DNA of 64,000 nt from Sporothrix humicola (lineage: Eukaryota; Ascomycota; Sordariomycetes; Ophiostomatales; Ophiostomataceae): positions 62,001 to 126,000 of the forward strand of contig WNYE01000001.1 in assembly GCA_021396245.1 (NCBI GenBank). The letters run 5' to 3'. Shown one piece after another: positions 24,301 to 34,491 of this stretch. Within the stretch, counting starts at the first letter, position 1, and every line of letters starts with the position of its first letter. The notes below the pieces were generated by a model, which saw only the letters and a list, made by a program, of their open reading frames with translations, searched no databases and was not told where the DNA came from. Made by a program: the position numbers and the translations under genes.

Positions 24301-24655
24301 TTCCTGTTGCCATTCGCTCTCTTCCATTAAAAGGGTCCCTTTCCCATTTCTTATCCCCCATCACACTCAACGGCCTTTGGTGTCGACGAATATTTCCCTT
24401 TTAGTCTGCCGTCTTTCCAGTCTCCAGCCGTGTCGGTTTTCTTTTTGTCTCTTCTTTCCTTTCCCCTTCTGTCTTCCCTTCTTATATCATCGTCACGACC
24501 TCTTCTTGGCAGAACGCCACCAACGGTCAACAATCACCGGTTCGATCGACTGTCAAAGAACACCAACAAAAACAACAGCCAAGACCACGACCCGTCCCGA
24601 ATCGGCAACATCGACAGCAACACGAGAATAACATCAACATCATTAGTTCGCCACA
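21397..24655. other. 3.26-kb divergent promoter region between regulator and transporter
   Basis: The regulator reads leftward from 21396 and the transporter rightward from 24656, so the whole interval is potential regulatory DNA. It contains a palindromic element at 22758-22846 (separate entry), a CT-rich leader before the transporter (about 23940-24520), and no supported open reading frame. Confidence 0.6.
22758..22846. mobile_element. MITE-like 89-bp inverted-repeat element with 9-bp direct repeat
   Basis: The ends are CCCTGACCAAAAAATACTTG and, read inward on the other strand, CCCTCACCAAAAAATACTTG; the arms run 27 bp with one mismatch, and the core (ACCACCAAAA / TTTTTGGTGT) adds further imperfect pairing, so the element is nearly one hairpin. 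AGGAGGGCT occurs immediately outside both ends (22749-22757 and 22847-22855), a perfect 9-bp candidate target-site duplication, the length made by Mutator-like transposases. No coding capacity. Confidence 0.6.
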
Positions 24656-26189
24656 ATGGCCGACACCGTCCCGTCGTCCGGCCTGGACGGCACAAAGAGT
24701 GAACACGATCACCAAAATGGAAACGACCCAACAGCCGCCGACCTCATCCGCCCGGCAACAAACACGGCCACGGCGCTCGCCGTCGACCCCGAGCCCCTGA
24801 CCAACCAGCCCCAGGGCCAGTACGACCAGGTCACGGGCGTCAAGCTCATGTTGATGTTGCTGGCCCTGGCGCTCGCCTGTTTCTTGGTGTTGCTCGACAC
24901 GTCCGTCGTCTCGACGGCCGTCCCCAAGATTACAGACGACTTTCACTCGCTCAAAGACGTCGGCTGGTACGCGTCGTCGTATCAGCTGGGCAGTGTCGTG
25001 CTGCAGCTCATGACGGGCAAGATCTACCTGCACTTTTCGCTCAAGTGGTCGTTTATCGTCTTCTTCTTTATTTTCGAGCTCGGCTCGGCCATCTCGGGCG
25101 CCGCCCAGTCGTCGGCCATGCTCATTATCAGTCGCGCCATCTCGGGCATTGGCGCGTCCGGCCTCATCAACGGCGCCATCACCATCGTCTCGGCCTCGGT
25201 CCCGCTCGAGCGCCGTCCCCGTAAGTTTTTGGTCCTCGCTTCGCTCGCCTTCTTTTCTTTCCTCGCTTCGCTCGCTTCTCTTATAAATTACTAACATTTA
25301 CTAGCTCTTACGGGTGCCATTATCGGTGGTAAGTTGTGCTTACATTGACACTTTGATCAGTCCCCTCCCCTATTTTGTCATCCCCTAACAGCCTGTAGTC
25401 GCCCAACTCGGCGTCGTTCTCGGCCCGCTGATCGGCGGCGCCTTCACGACCGGCTACACGTGGCGCTGGTGTTTCTACATTAACCTGCCGCTCGGCCTGA
25501 TTGTCGCGCTGCCGATGATTTTCCTGCGCGTGCCCGACCAGATCCCCAAGAAGCCGCCCATGGAGGTCGTCCGCCAGCTGCACCGCCACCTGGATCTCAT
25601 CGGCTTCGCTCTCTTTGCGCCCGCCATTGTCATGCTCCTGCTGGCCATGCAGTTTGGCGGCAACCAGTTCGCCTGGCACTCGTCGCAGGTGATTGGCCTC
25701 TTTGTCGGCTCGGGCGTCACGTTCCTGGTCTGGTTCGCTTGGAACTACCGCAAGGGCGACGAGGCGCTGCTGCCCTTCCCGATTGTCCGCCGCCGCCGCG
25801 TCTGGATGAGCGGCGTCAACTACTCGTTCCTGACGACGAGCGTCATTGGTGCTGCCTTTTTCCTGCCCATCTATTTCCAGGCCGTCAAGGGCGTCACCGC
25901 CATCATGTCGGGTGTTTATCTGCTGGCCACCATCCTGCCGCAGGTCGTCGGCGCCGTCTCGTCGGGCATTCTCGTCACCAAGGTCGGCTACATCCCGCCG
26001 TTTTCCATCTTTGCCGCCCTCCTTTTTTCTATCGGTAGCGGCCTCTACACCTTGTTGCAGCCCGGCACCTCCGAGGCCAACTGGGTCGGCTTCCAGATCA
26101 TCTCCGGCTTCGGCCGTGGCGTCGGCTTTCAAATGGTAAGTCTTTTTTCTGTCCTCGCTTCGCTCGATTCTCCTTCTTTTGATTTTTAT

Positions 26190-26228
<39 letters not shown>

Positions 26229-26785
26229 CCCGCTCGTGTTCGCTTCGCTCACACTCTCTCTTACTCCTCCAGCCCATCGTCGCCGTCCAGCACGCCGTCT
26301 CCCCCGAAGAACTCTCCGCCGGCATGGCCTTTATCGTCTGGTGCCAGTACCTCGCCCCCGCCATCCTCCTGACGCTCTTCAACACCGTCTTTGACACAAA
26401 ACTCGTCTCCAACCTCCACAAGTACGCGCCCGACACCAACCCCCAGGAGGTCCTGCTGGCCGGCGCCACCGGCTTCCGCAAAGTCATTACCCCCGCCCAG
26501 GTCCCGGGTGTCCTCAAAGCGTACTCGGACTCGCTCGACATTGTGTTCTACATGGTCCTCGCCGTTTCGCTCGTCTGTTTTTTGTCCGCCTGGGGCATGG
26601 GCTTCAACGACATCCGCAAGACGAAGCAGGTCACCGACGAAGCGGCTGCTCGTCACGGCGGCAGCGGCAGCGACAATGACAACGACAACGAGACGGTGAC
26701 AGAGGGCGAAAAGGTGGCCACGCCGAGCGTGCCCGCTGAACGCACCGAAGAGAAGCGCTTAGACGGTTCCGAGACGGACCACTAA
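24656..26785 (+). CDS. MFS drug/toxin efflux transporter, DHA2 (14-helix) type
   Basis: Proton-coupled plasma-membrane exporter, 612 residues in four exons: 24656-25220, 25305-25328, 25399-26135 and 26273-26785. Joins: ERRP|PLTGAIIG|VAQLGVVLGPLIGGAF and GFQM|PIVAVQHAV. The second exon is only 24 bp. Family signs: LDTSVVSTAVPKI in helix 1, DVGWYASSYQL, GISRAISGIGASG-type motif (LIISRAISGIGASGL), motif C-like GVVLGPLIGG, and about 14 hydrophobic segments, with hydrophilic ends (acidic C terminus SGSDNDNDNETV). The introns (84, 70 and 137 bp) are odd: the first and third carry CCTCGCTTCGCTCG near the donor and the third has a 32-T run. Divergent from a Zn2Cys6 gene. Substrate unknown. Confidence 0.92.
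25234..25275 (+). repeat. Paired CCTCGCTTCGCTCGC motifs in transporter intron 1
   Basis: Two exact copies at 25234-25248 and 25261-25275 within intron 25221-25304. Related copies in the same gene: 26153-26166 (CCTCGCTTCGCTCG) and 26241-26250 (CGCTTCGCTC) in intron 3. CTCGCTTCGCTC is a mirror repeat. Confidence 0.9.
26192..26223 (+). repeat. 32-T homopolymer inside transporter intron 3
   Basis: An uninterrupted T run in the sense strand of intron 26136-26272, placed 50 bp before the acceptor CTCCAG; it could act as an extended polypyrimidine tract, and its length may be inexact. Confidence 0.9.
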
Positions 26786-27118
26786 GCTCTCCCGGCCAGT
26801 CCTGCACAACTTTTATCAGTGTCCAACATCAACCGGAATCTCTAAACCCTCACATTCTCATTTATACCTCTTGGACAGCGTTCCTTTGATTTATTTCTTA
26901 TTCTCGTTATATTATTCACGGCCTCATTCACGGCGTACATATCATGTTCTCTAGATAGCCTTGCCTTTGCTCTCTGGCACTCTGTTTCCTCTGTTTCTTT
27001 GCATATTTTGTCATTTTCTCATATTTATTCTCTCTCCTCTAGACAGCCATAGATGCAAAACTAATGTTTATTCACACATGCTATTGTATAAAGTGTTATT
27101 TTTCCTCTTCCAGTCGGC
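26786..27118. other. Convergent 3' flank, no gene
   Basis: AT-rich region between convergent transporter and NmrA-like genes; several TTTATT/TATTTAT words suitable for polyadenylation in both directions. Confidence 0.5.
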
Positions 27119-28147
27119 CTATGCATCAGCCGCAATGAACTCGTCCCAGTTGACCGTCTTGGCCCAATCCTCAAACGACGGGCGGACAGGCGGGTTTTTG
27201 AGGTCGGCCGGCCGAATGTACCCTGGCTCGCCCTTTTCGTACATGTCGTGCTCGTTAATGTAGTCCACAACCGCCAGCACTTCCCACGTCTGGCCCATCT
27301 GGATCAGCATCGACGTCGAGAGGGGCACAATCTTGGCCGTCGTTTTGTCGAGACGATTAACCCGCCGGAAAACGCCGACAATCTCTTCAAAGGTCTGGTT
27401 GCTGTCAAACGCCAGCAGCTTGGTGCCGGCCGCCTCGTCCTCGACAAGACAGCGCACAAACGGCCCCGTGCCCGTCGTCGGGTCGATCGTCGGCACGTGG
27501 ATGCCTTGTCTGAGAGGCGAGAAGAACTGGTACACGTCCGTCTCGCCCACGGTCGTCTTGCGCGGGATCACGAGGCGGTTCGTATTGTACGCGGCCAGAA
27601 CAACGACGGACATCTTGGCCGCAAGCTCGGGCAGTTCACTTTCCACATATTCAACGACCCAGTTCTTGGCTTCCGGGTGGAACGAGCGGGTTGTCGACGT
27701 GGGGTCCTGGGACAATCTCAAAGAGCCGCCAATGATCGAGGTCAGGCTCGAAACGACCAGCCGCTCAAGCGTCGGATTCGTCGCAGCCACATCGGCCACG
27801 TTCTTGCGGCACCTAGTTTCGTAGTCGAACGCCAGACGGCCGGCAGCGGCAGGGTCTTGGCCTGTCGACAAAAGCTGGCCAGCCGCCGGCCGGTATGTCT
27901 CCCAAAAGTCCGTGTTCAAGAAGATGGCGTGGGCTCCGTCGAGCGCTTTCGCCAGGTCAGAAGTGTCGGTGTTGCCCAGGTCGGCCTGCACGACGTCGGC
28001 GCCGGCAGTCTTGAGTGCCTGAGCTTTGGCCGAGTCGGGGTTGCGTGTAATCGCCCGGACCTTCCAGCCCGGCAGGCCCAGGAACGTCTTGACGACAGAG
28101 CCGCCCTGGTTGCCCGTCGCGCCCGTCACGACAATAAGCTTGGACAT
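27119..28147 (-). CDS. NmrA-like NAD(P)-binding protein
   Basis: 342 residues, one exon. The N terminus MSKLIVVTGATGNQGGSVV has the NmrA/atypical short-chain dehydrogenase glycine motif GATGNQGG (residues 9-16), followed by WKVRAITRNPDS, where the Arg suits NADP binding, and DVVQADLGNTDTSDL. The Tyr-x3-Lys catalytic pair of active SDRs is not evident; instead there is LERLVVSSLTSI, as expected for NmrA-like redox sensors that bind dinucleotide without turnover. Relatives act as nitrogen-metabolite repression modulators or as isoflavone-reductase-like enzymes, and the sequence does not decide between them. It is convergent with the MFS gene. Confidence 0.88.
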   Translation of the reverse strand: MSKLIVVTGATGNQGGSVVKTFLGLPGWKVRAITRNPDSAKAQALKTAGADVVQADLGNTDTSDLAKALDGAHAIFLNTDFWETYRPAAGQLLSTGQDPAAAGRLAFDYETRCRKNVADVAATNPTLERLVVSSLTSIIGGSLRLSQDPTSTTRSFHPEAKNWVVEYVESELPELAAKMSVVVLAAYNTNRLVIPRKTTVGETDVYQFFSPLRQGIHVPTIDPTTGTGPFVRCLVEDEAAGTKLLAFDSNQTFEEIVGVFRRVNRLDKTTAKIVPLSTSMLIQMGQTWEVLAVVDYINEHDMYEKGEPGYIRPADLKNPPVRPSFEDWAKTVNWDEFIAADA

Positions 28148-28660
28148 GATGGTGCTGGAAGGATGTTAGCTCAAGATAATGTGAGTGAGATGATGTGAGT
28201 GAGATGATGTGAGAAGGAAGAAAAGCCAATCCTCCTCCGAAACTCTCGCTCTTTTATGCGCCGTTGCGCATAATGTCCGACGGTTCGCCAGTCCCGGAAG
28301 TGGAACGAGGAAAGTCGTTTGGCTAGCAAAGACGCGGTCCAGGGCCGATCCCCGCATTCCATTTGCCCCAATTGTTCCAATTGATCAGTCAAACGGCTGC
28401 CCGCCGGTGTTTTGCCAAGAGCCACCAAAACCCCGATCTCCCGTTTCACTCGTCACTAAACAAACAGCCAATCAACTTACAAAGAATCGACAATATATAT
28501 CGTGCGTCAAAGAACGTTCGTATTCATCGTGGGACTATCTTCAAGAAAAGAAAAAAAGGAGGCCCCCAGGCCCCCAGGCCCCCAGCCCCCAACCCAAGCC
28601 CCAAACCACACACCCCAGCTAACAAACCCACAACAACGGCCAGGCCCAGGCCAGGCCCGC
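28148..28660. other. Intergenic region, no gene seen
   Basis: Promoter of the NmrA-like gene, with a directly repeated GTGAGTGAGATGAT (28183-28212), then a run rich in GGCCCCCA units (28560-28590) before the 3' end of the next minus-strand gene. Confidence 0.5.
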
Positions 28661-29259
28661 TCATACAACGACAGCGTACACCAGGGCCCCGGCCATGGTG
28701 ACAAGAAACGCACCACAGGCGATCGCATGTATCGCCACCACGCTGATCTCCTCACGCTTAGCAGCTGCCACGGCGTGGGCCCGCGTTCTTGCCCCCTCGT
28801 CCAGCCAGCGCGCACCGTACAGCTTCAGGTTCTCCTCGTACCCCGTCAGACTCCACGTGCCGTGGAGGGCACGGCCCCACCAGCCTCGCGTCAGGCCGGT
28901 CTCGGCGGCTAGTTGGTAGCGGAGGGGCAGTTCTTTGGCGCCGGCGGTGTAGTGGAGGGTGTGCTGCTCCATGGTTTGCTTGTACGCCCGCCAGCGGCCG
29001 TCTTCGTTGGCGGCGAAGAGGAGCGATGTAGCAGAGACGGGCAGAACGGCGGCCCAGAAGATGATGGCGCTTATATCCAAGGTTGTTAATGACTTCATTA
29101 TACAGAACAAATGTACACAGCATGTGCACAGCATGTACACAGACGACAGGGTGACTTGACTTACAGAATGGGATACTCGGCGTTGAACCACGAGTGGGCA
29201 AAGGCAATGCAGTTCATGATGAGAACATAAAGGACGGCGCTGGGCAGTCGTTCAAACAT
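28661..29259 (-). CDS. Small multi-pass membrane protein, intact member of local family A
   Basis: 167 residues in two exons: 29259-29165 and 29069-28661; intron 29070-29164 (donor GTAAGT, branch ATTAAC, acceptor AAG, phase 2). The start MFERLPSAVLYVLIMNC leads into a hydrophobic segment; further segments are IIFWAAVLPVSATSLLF (about 34-50) and AIACGAFLVTMAGALVYAVV at the C terminus. Between them is a charged domain with the family signature GWWGRALHGTWSLTGYEENL, LYGARWLDEGARTRAHA. The same exon layout and signature recur at 32715-33754 and three times at 34818-36005, but those units carry TAG where this one has the second Trp of GWW. Function unknown. GAAAGAGCGAT elements lie 210-300 bp upstream. 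Confidence 0.75.
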
Positions 29260-29467
29260 TGTGAGATGGATGTGAAGTTGTGACAGGAGTTGAGATGTGC
29301 ACAGCAAACGAGGCGGAACAAGACGGCGGCGCGGGTCGAGATGGTGAGGCTGGGGTGAAAGAAGAAGAAGAGAAAAGGAGAGGCCAAAGTAAGACGCGAG
29401 GATTTTTCACAACATAAAGAGACAAGAAAAAACTTTTGGGCAGGAGTGCTCGTGGATTGTAAATCGG

Positions 29468-29563
29468 GAAAGAGCGATCATGGTCGTGAATATCGTAACA
29501 GGAAAGAGCGATGGGTTTACACGGAATCGTCATGTGACTATTTTTCTCCCTAATCGCTCTTTC
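29468..29563. promoter_or_regulatory. Three GAAAGAGCGAT elements upstream of family-A gene
   Basis: Exact copies at 29468-29478 and 29502-29512 on the plus strand and 29553-29563 on the minus strand. The same 11-mer occurs twice upstream of the family-A array (36374, 36412). Some copies share flanks: AAGAAAGAGCGATTAGG is common to the 29553 and 36412 copies. Confidence 0.6.
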
Positions 29564-29737
29564 TTAAGTAGGGCTGCGTACTGGCAGACATGATACGACA
29601 CGATGCTCTGTTTTCTGTTTATTCTATGGATCTTGCTTAGAATGAAAAGTATGCCTTTGGCGGCAGTGTCTTTTGCGCTACTCTGTGTCCTCCCAGGACC
29701 CGCTTGCCTCCGACTGCGCTGCGGCTGCGGTGGTCGA

Positions 29738-31488
29738 CTATACCGTACGTCTCTTCTTGGGCCGCTTTTGATTCCCGGCTGACCGATCCCCACCTGATTG
29801 GGGGAGTGGATCCACTGTCTGCCTAGGACGCTTCGTGCTGCTGGAGCTCGACGTGAGGCTCGACGTGAGTCTCGACGCAACACCCATAGATGGGGCATCC
29901 CCGAGAGCCACGGCGTCCTGGCTCGGCTCATTTGAGTCACCCTCTGTGCAGAGAGGCTGGGGGCTGGCAGCTGTTTCGCCACCGTCTCCAGAGTTGTAAC
30001 TGTTGGCGTTGGCAATGTCTTGTTGAAGTGCTTTATCAAAATCCCGCCAGTCGGAATAGTCTGTGGCTGGATTGCTTCTTTTGGGACCTCCAGCGATGCT
30101 TTGAGAGACGGATGTTTTGGACTGGCGTGCTTTGGCGTTTGCTTTGGCGTTTGCCGCCTGAATAAAAGCATCCCTGTGCCGTTTTGCAATGTCCCTGGCA
30201 TTTCTAAATACGGTGGCGCCTTTTATAAAAGTGTCGCGAGTGTCTGTCATGGCGAATCCCCTCAACTGGGTCACATGGTACTCGGGTTGCCCTCCTTCAC
30301 TCGTCGGCGCCGTAAGATGATGGGCGTATAACACAAGTATGCCACACCCACCATGATAGACCGAGCTAAACGTGTATGGTTGGCCATCGTATTGCAGTTC
30401 CCCTTCTCCGTAGTTCTGCAAGCTGTGCATAGCACGGGACCCAGCAGCTCCATCGTAGCGGGCTTGTCGTGTGGCCACAGCTGGACCACTTTCTGGCCCA
30501 CTTACCTCGATGAAGAAATTCGGTGCCAAGGGCCTGTCTTGCATGGTCGATGGCATAATGTGATGGCTGAGCTCGCCGCGAACCAGCTGGGACAACGCCT
30601 CAGGGCGTGCACCGTAGTAAATGTCTGGTACGGCCGGAGGGATCGTCCCGTCCGTGAGAGGCGCGAGGTTGCCAAACACGGTGTTTCGCGAGGACGCGTC
30701 CGTAGGCTTGTGGGGCCCGAGAATGGCTGGGATGACATTGGCCAGAACATCGTCTTTGTTTTTGGCCCGGTCATCGCTGTCTCGAAATGACTTGAATGCA
30801 CCTTCCGAGAACTCGGACGGCGAGAGCGATGGCCTGCGAACTGTCAAGGCGGCCCGGACTTTTGCCAAATCTAGCTCTTGCGAGGAGTATTCAGGGTGCA
30901 CGCCATGGTCGGCGAGATGCACATCGAAATTGCGGTCGAACAGTGTCGACTTCTTAACCTTTGTCGTTGTCGTCGCGGCCGAGGTAGGGGGGGTTGAGGT
31001 TGAATCGATAGAGTTTGTCGTTTGGCCCTTTGAAGACTGACTCGCACGCATGGCGAGATTAGACTGGCGGGTTGTTGGTTGTGGATGCTAAATACGTCTG
31101 GTCAGTGCTAGTAAATAAATAAATAAAAGTCGTATGTTTAAAGTCTTCTTACCCCGCGAAGATCAGTGAGATCTGGACCGCCGAATCTCGCAAACCGAGC
31201 GAGGCTTTTGGCAGGCAGAGTATGCACAAGTTGTTCAGCTCGGCCTCTTGGGCCAGGCAGAGGTGGCGCAGGACGACGTTGAAGACGGACGCGGCGATCG
31301 TGCTCTTCCAACGCTTTGCGCGTGAAATTGATCTCGGAGAGTCCGTCCCAGAATTCGGGAGGATATTTCCAGGATGCCCAAGCCTCGAGTTCATTCTCGT
31401 TTTGTGTTTTCGTTATTTTTACCAAAGGTTCGGCGTTGGATCGTGACTGTTTATCGACGTGTTGTCCTTTGAACGGTGATTCTGCCAT
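29738..31488 (-). CDS. DUF7924-type protein (PD-(D/E)XK nuclease-like)
   Basis: 561 residues in two exons: 31488-31153 and 31087-29738; intron 31088-31152 (65 bp, GTAAGA..TTTAG, phase 0). The join DLRG|HPQPTT restores the expected fungal sequence. N-terminal landmark YPPEFWDGLSEINFTRKALE (residues 42-61) and GGPDLTDLRG (103-112) are typical of this family, as is the central domain: YYGARPEALSQLV (269 on), HHIMPST, APNFFIEVSGPES (301 on), RQARYDGAAGSRAMHSLQNY, TQLRGFAMTDT, FRNARDIAKRHRDAFI. These proteins have a restriction-nuclease-like fold by family knowledge; I recall E-x-K at the position occupied here by EVS (305-307), so the active site may be degenerate. The C terminus KRPKKRRTV looks like a nuclear signal. 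Often found in accessory parts of fungal genomes. Confidence 0.85.
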
Positions 31489-32714
31489 GATATTGTCGTG
31501 TTAAAAAACGTGTTAAAAACGTGTTCGAATATATATTTAAAGAGAAAAAAAGGAGGTAAATGAGAATAGTCTCGTTCGTTTGTTGAAGCGTAAAGTCAGT
31601 TCGACTATATATTTCCTGCGTTTGAGTTGAGGCTTTCAGAGTTGAGTCGAGGATATCTTATTGAACCGGATTGATTGAATGGGCCGGCGACTTATTTCTC
31701 CCTTGGCAGCCGACCGTTTGCGGCCGGAAACGGAAACCCTGCCTAATGCGGACGTGGGTTCCCCATTTCCTCTTTTCTCTTTCAAAGGAACTGCACAGTG
31801 TTGATCGCTTTTGGCCCAACGGAACAGCCCGCTTTTAAGGCGTTGAAAAATAAAATCCCTTCTTTCATCTTTCTCGCTGGAGGCGCAGCTCGTGGGAGCA
31901 GGTAGATAAACATAAAAGATTGTACAATTATGAACCCCGAAATAATATATAAATAATATATACATTGAAATGTTTTCGCGGCGCTGTGGCACTGGCATCT
32001 GCCGATTGAAATATTTTATTACTATTCTACTTTCACGTCATTGCTTATGGCCAACCACTCGAGGGGTGCATGACGCAGCAGGCAAATCCTCTGATACTGG
32101 AGAACTGGAGGTTTGGCATGAAACAAAGACAGTTCTGTTCATATGTCAGGACGCCGTTGTCATAGAGCTCAACAAAGTACTACGATAAAGCTCTCACTCT
32201 ACATTTGCCTGCTTACATCTCGCAGGATCTACGGTTTCGTTCACGGTGGTCATGGGATGTGGTGGTGTTGTTCAGAATGCCCAGCGGTTTACCCCGCGGC
32301 AACAAAAAAACTTCCAATTCAATACCCTAATCTCGGACATAAAGCTACTGTTTCTGTGTCTTCCTCCTCCTTCCCAGTTCTGGTCAATGGGCAGTTGTCC
32401 CATTCTTCGCCTCAATTTCAGACGGCGGCACAACCAACAAAAAACAACACAATCTCCGGCGCCGAGACGATTATCTGAAAGTTGGGATGGTTAGCAAATG
32501 AACAATGAGGCCAGATGAAAGACGAGTATGACGGAAGAGATGAATGTGATCCCGGTTGGGATGGAAAGAATCAATCAAACTTTCGGACGGTACTCAAGCT
32601 CAGGCCATCTGTTCTCTGGCCGTCTCGTCTTGAAAGTTGATCCTGAAAGTCTGTCCTCCCCTTTCCCTAAACGAACAAACAATTAATCAAACAATAAACT
32701 TACAAAATCCAATC
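31489..32714. other. Intergenic region, no supported gene
   Basis: Upstream of the DUF7924 gene lie AT-rich TATA-like tracts (AATATATATTTAAAG near 31527, CTATATATTTCC near 31604, AATAATATATAAATAATATA near 31940). A plus-strand frame at 32143-32478 contains WWCCSECPAVYP, weakly reminiscent of small fungal zinc-ribbon proteins, but is not supported enough to call. Confidence 0.4.
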
Positions 32715-33754
32715 TCAAACGTCAAGCTCGTCCAGCTCGTGGGCTTCCCCTTGGGCACCAGCCTGGCCAGCCTCGAGGGCTCTGTCCTGGTCGTCGGCGG
32801 CAGCGTGGCCAGCCGCGGGAGCTTCGTCCCGCTCGTGGTACGGCCATTGGATGATGTTCCAGAGGAACGAACGGTAGCCACGGCGGCCGGGGTTCACCTG
32901 TTCGGGGATGTCGCGAAGGTAGGATCGGAGACTTTCCCAGGTTAGAAGCTCCCAGATTTTCGCCACGATGTCGCCGATCATCGCCCAAAGTTTCAGCTTG
33001 GTAAACGTCGTCCAATGTCCGGCAATTGCCGCGCCAGTGTCGCGAAGTTTGCCCCCGATCCAGCAGAAAAGCTCGACGATTTTGCCGAGGAGGAGGGAGG
33101 CCAGCCCGAAGGGCGCAAGAACGACGGCGCGGACGATAAAAAAAATGGCCACGATGGACCAGCCAAAAAATCTGAAAACCGAGCCAAGGCAGGGCATCGC
33201 CATTGAAATGGCGTTGAAAACCGGAGCGACGAGGATGTAAAAAAGCGAGGCCAAAACCCCGGCGAGACAAACACCAAGCGCCTTAAAAGGCGCGTTCTTG
33301 ATATGCGGGCGGGCGGCGGCAAAGTCGCCGTTGGCGAGGGCGTGGTCGAGGGCGCGGCCGGCGGCGAGTTGGGCCTTGGCCTTGAGGCCCTGGCTGTCCC
33401 AATCTTCCCCGTATACAGCAAGTACATGTTCGTACTCGGTCAGGCTGCGGGATCCGTTTCGTACCCGGCTCTACCAGGACGACGAGAGGGCACGCTCGGT
33501 CACTTTCTTGTATTTTGGCGACAGCGTGCGCTGGCCAGAGTGGTAGACAGTGACCTGGTCCATGTCCCATTGGAGGTTCTTGGTGGTGGCATTCTTGTAA
33601 TACGGCATCCAAAAGTGGTAGTATGTCGCGGTTGCAGTCAGGATGCCGAACAAGAGACTGAATTTCATCTCATTAGCATTGATCATCCCAGCATAATAGA
33701 CGAGCCGAAGATAACTCACGTGGCGCCACAGGCGACGATGACAACCTACGACAT
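32715..33754 (-). pseudogene. Family-A membrane protein with two in-frame TAG codons (decayed or read-through gene)
   Basis: Exons 33754-33720 and 33657-32715, intron 33658-33719 (62 bp, GTGAGT..TTCAG, phase 2, the same place and phase as in the intact gene). The spliced frame has exactly 326 codons. TAG occurs at codon 3 (33746-33748, after ATG TCG) and at codon 74 (33471-33473), between SSSW and SRVRNGSRSLTEYE; both sides align with the intact paralogue without gaps. Downstream the frame stays open for 251 codons to TGA at 32715 and encodes YGEDWDSQGLKAKAQ and then an unusual tail with about three hydrophobic segments (SVFRFFGWSIVAIFFIVRAV, VLAPFGLASLLLGKIVELFC). So long an open tail is unexpected for a simple wreck. 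Marked as pseudogene by the stops only. Confidence 0.6.
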
Positions 33755-34392
33755 TGTCGAAGAGGCGGGACGGGAAGAAGTGGAAGAGGGGGGACGAGAC
33801 GATGAAGACGGGACGAGAGCCGGGGCGGAACCGGACGGGGCGGAGTGACGAAAAGGTGAGACGGAAAAGAAGACCGGGCGAGGGAGCAGATGGGAGGCGC
33901 CACGGGACGGGATCAGACCGGAGAGAAGCGAAGAGAGATGGGACGGCCGAGCAGAGAGAGAGAACGAGACGAGGCGGCAGGGCCGAGCGCGGAGCTGGGA
34001 CGGGGCAGAGAGAGAGACGAGACGGGGCGGCAGGGCCGAGCGCGAAGCCGGGACGGAGTGACGAAACGAGACGAGAGAGAAAGCCGTGAAGCGGGAAAAA
34101 TGCGAGACGAGATGACGCGACGAGACGAGAGAAAAAGCAACGACAAAGCAGCGGAGAAGGCAATTTCAGCGCAAAAAAAAAAAGACACGGGACGAATCGT
34201 GGCTGCAGAACAACCTCGGACGGAGGATCGAGCCTGCCGTGGACGACCATCCCTTTATATTTTATCACGAACTGCTGATTACAATACTGTCATCTGATTG
34301 GCCAGATGAGCGTGTTAGTGAGCCATGTACCCACTCGTATTAGCGTGGACGCAGTTGCCTACGGCCGGACTACGATCATTCGATGGCAGACT
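33755..34392. other. Purine-rich intergenic region
   Basis: From about 33760 to 34190 the plus strand is dominated by GAGACGAGACGGG-type words (for example GGGGCGGCAGGGCCGAGCGCG repeated near 33970 and 34030 in shortened form GGCAGGGCCGAGCGCG). Likely the CT-rich leader of the minus-strand gene at 33754, expanded by short duplications. No coding region supported. Confidence 0.55.
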
Positions 34393-34491
34393 NNNNNNNN
34401 NNNNNNNNNNNNNNNNNNNNNNNNNNNNNNNNNNNNNNNNNNNNNNNNNNNNNNNNNNNNNNNNNNNNNNNNNNNNNNNNNNNNNNNNNNN
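34393..34491. other. Sequence gap (99 N)
   Basis: Undetermined bases within a 21-bp minisatellite: the last 11 bases before the gap (GATGGCAGACT) and the bases after it both match the repeat unit. Confidence 0.98.

Noticed and set aside
32143..32478. Small zinc-ribbon-like protein (WWCCSECPAVYP)
   Set aside because: Only one Cys cluster; the expected second CxxC is missing and the frame has no other family feature.
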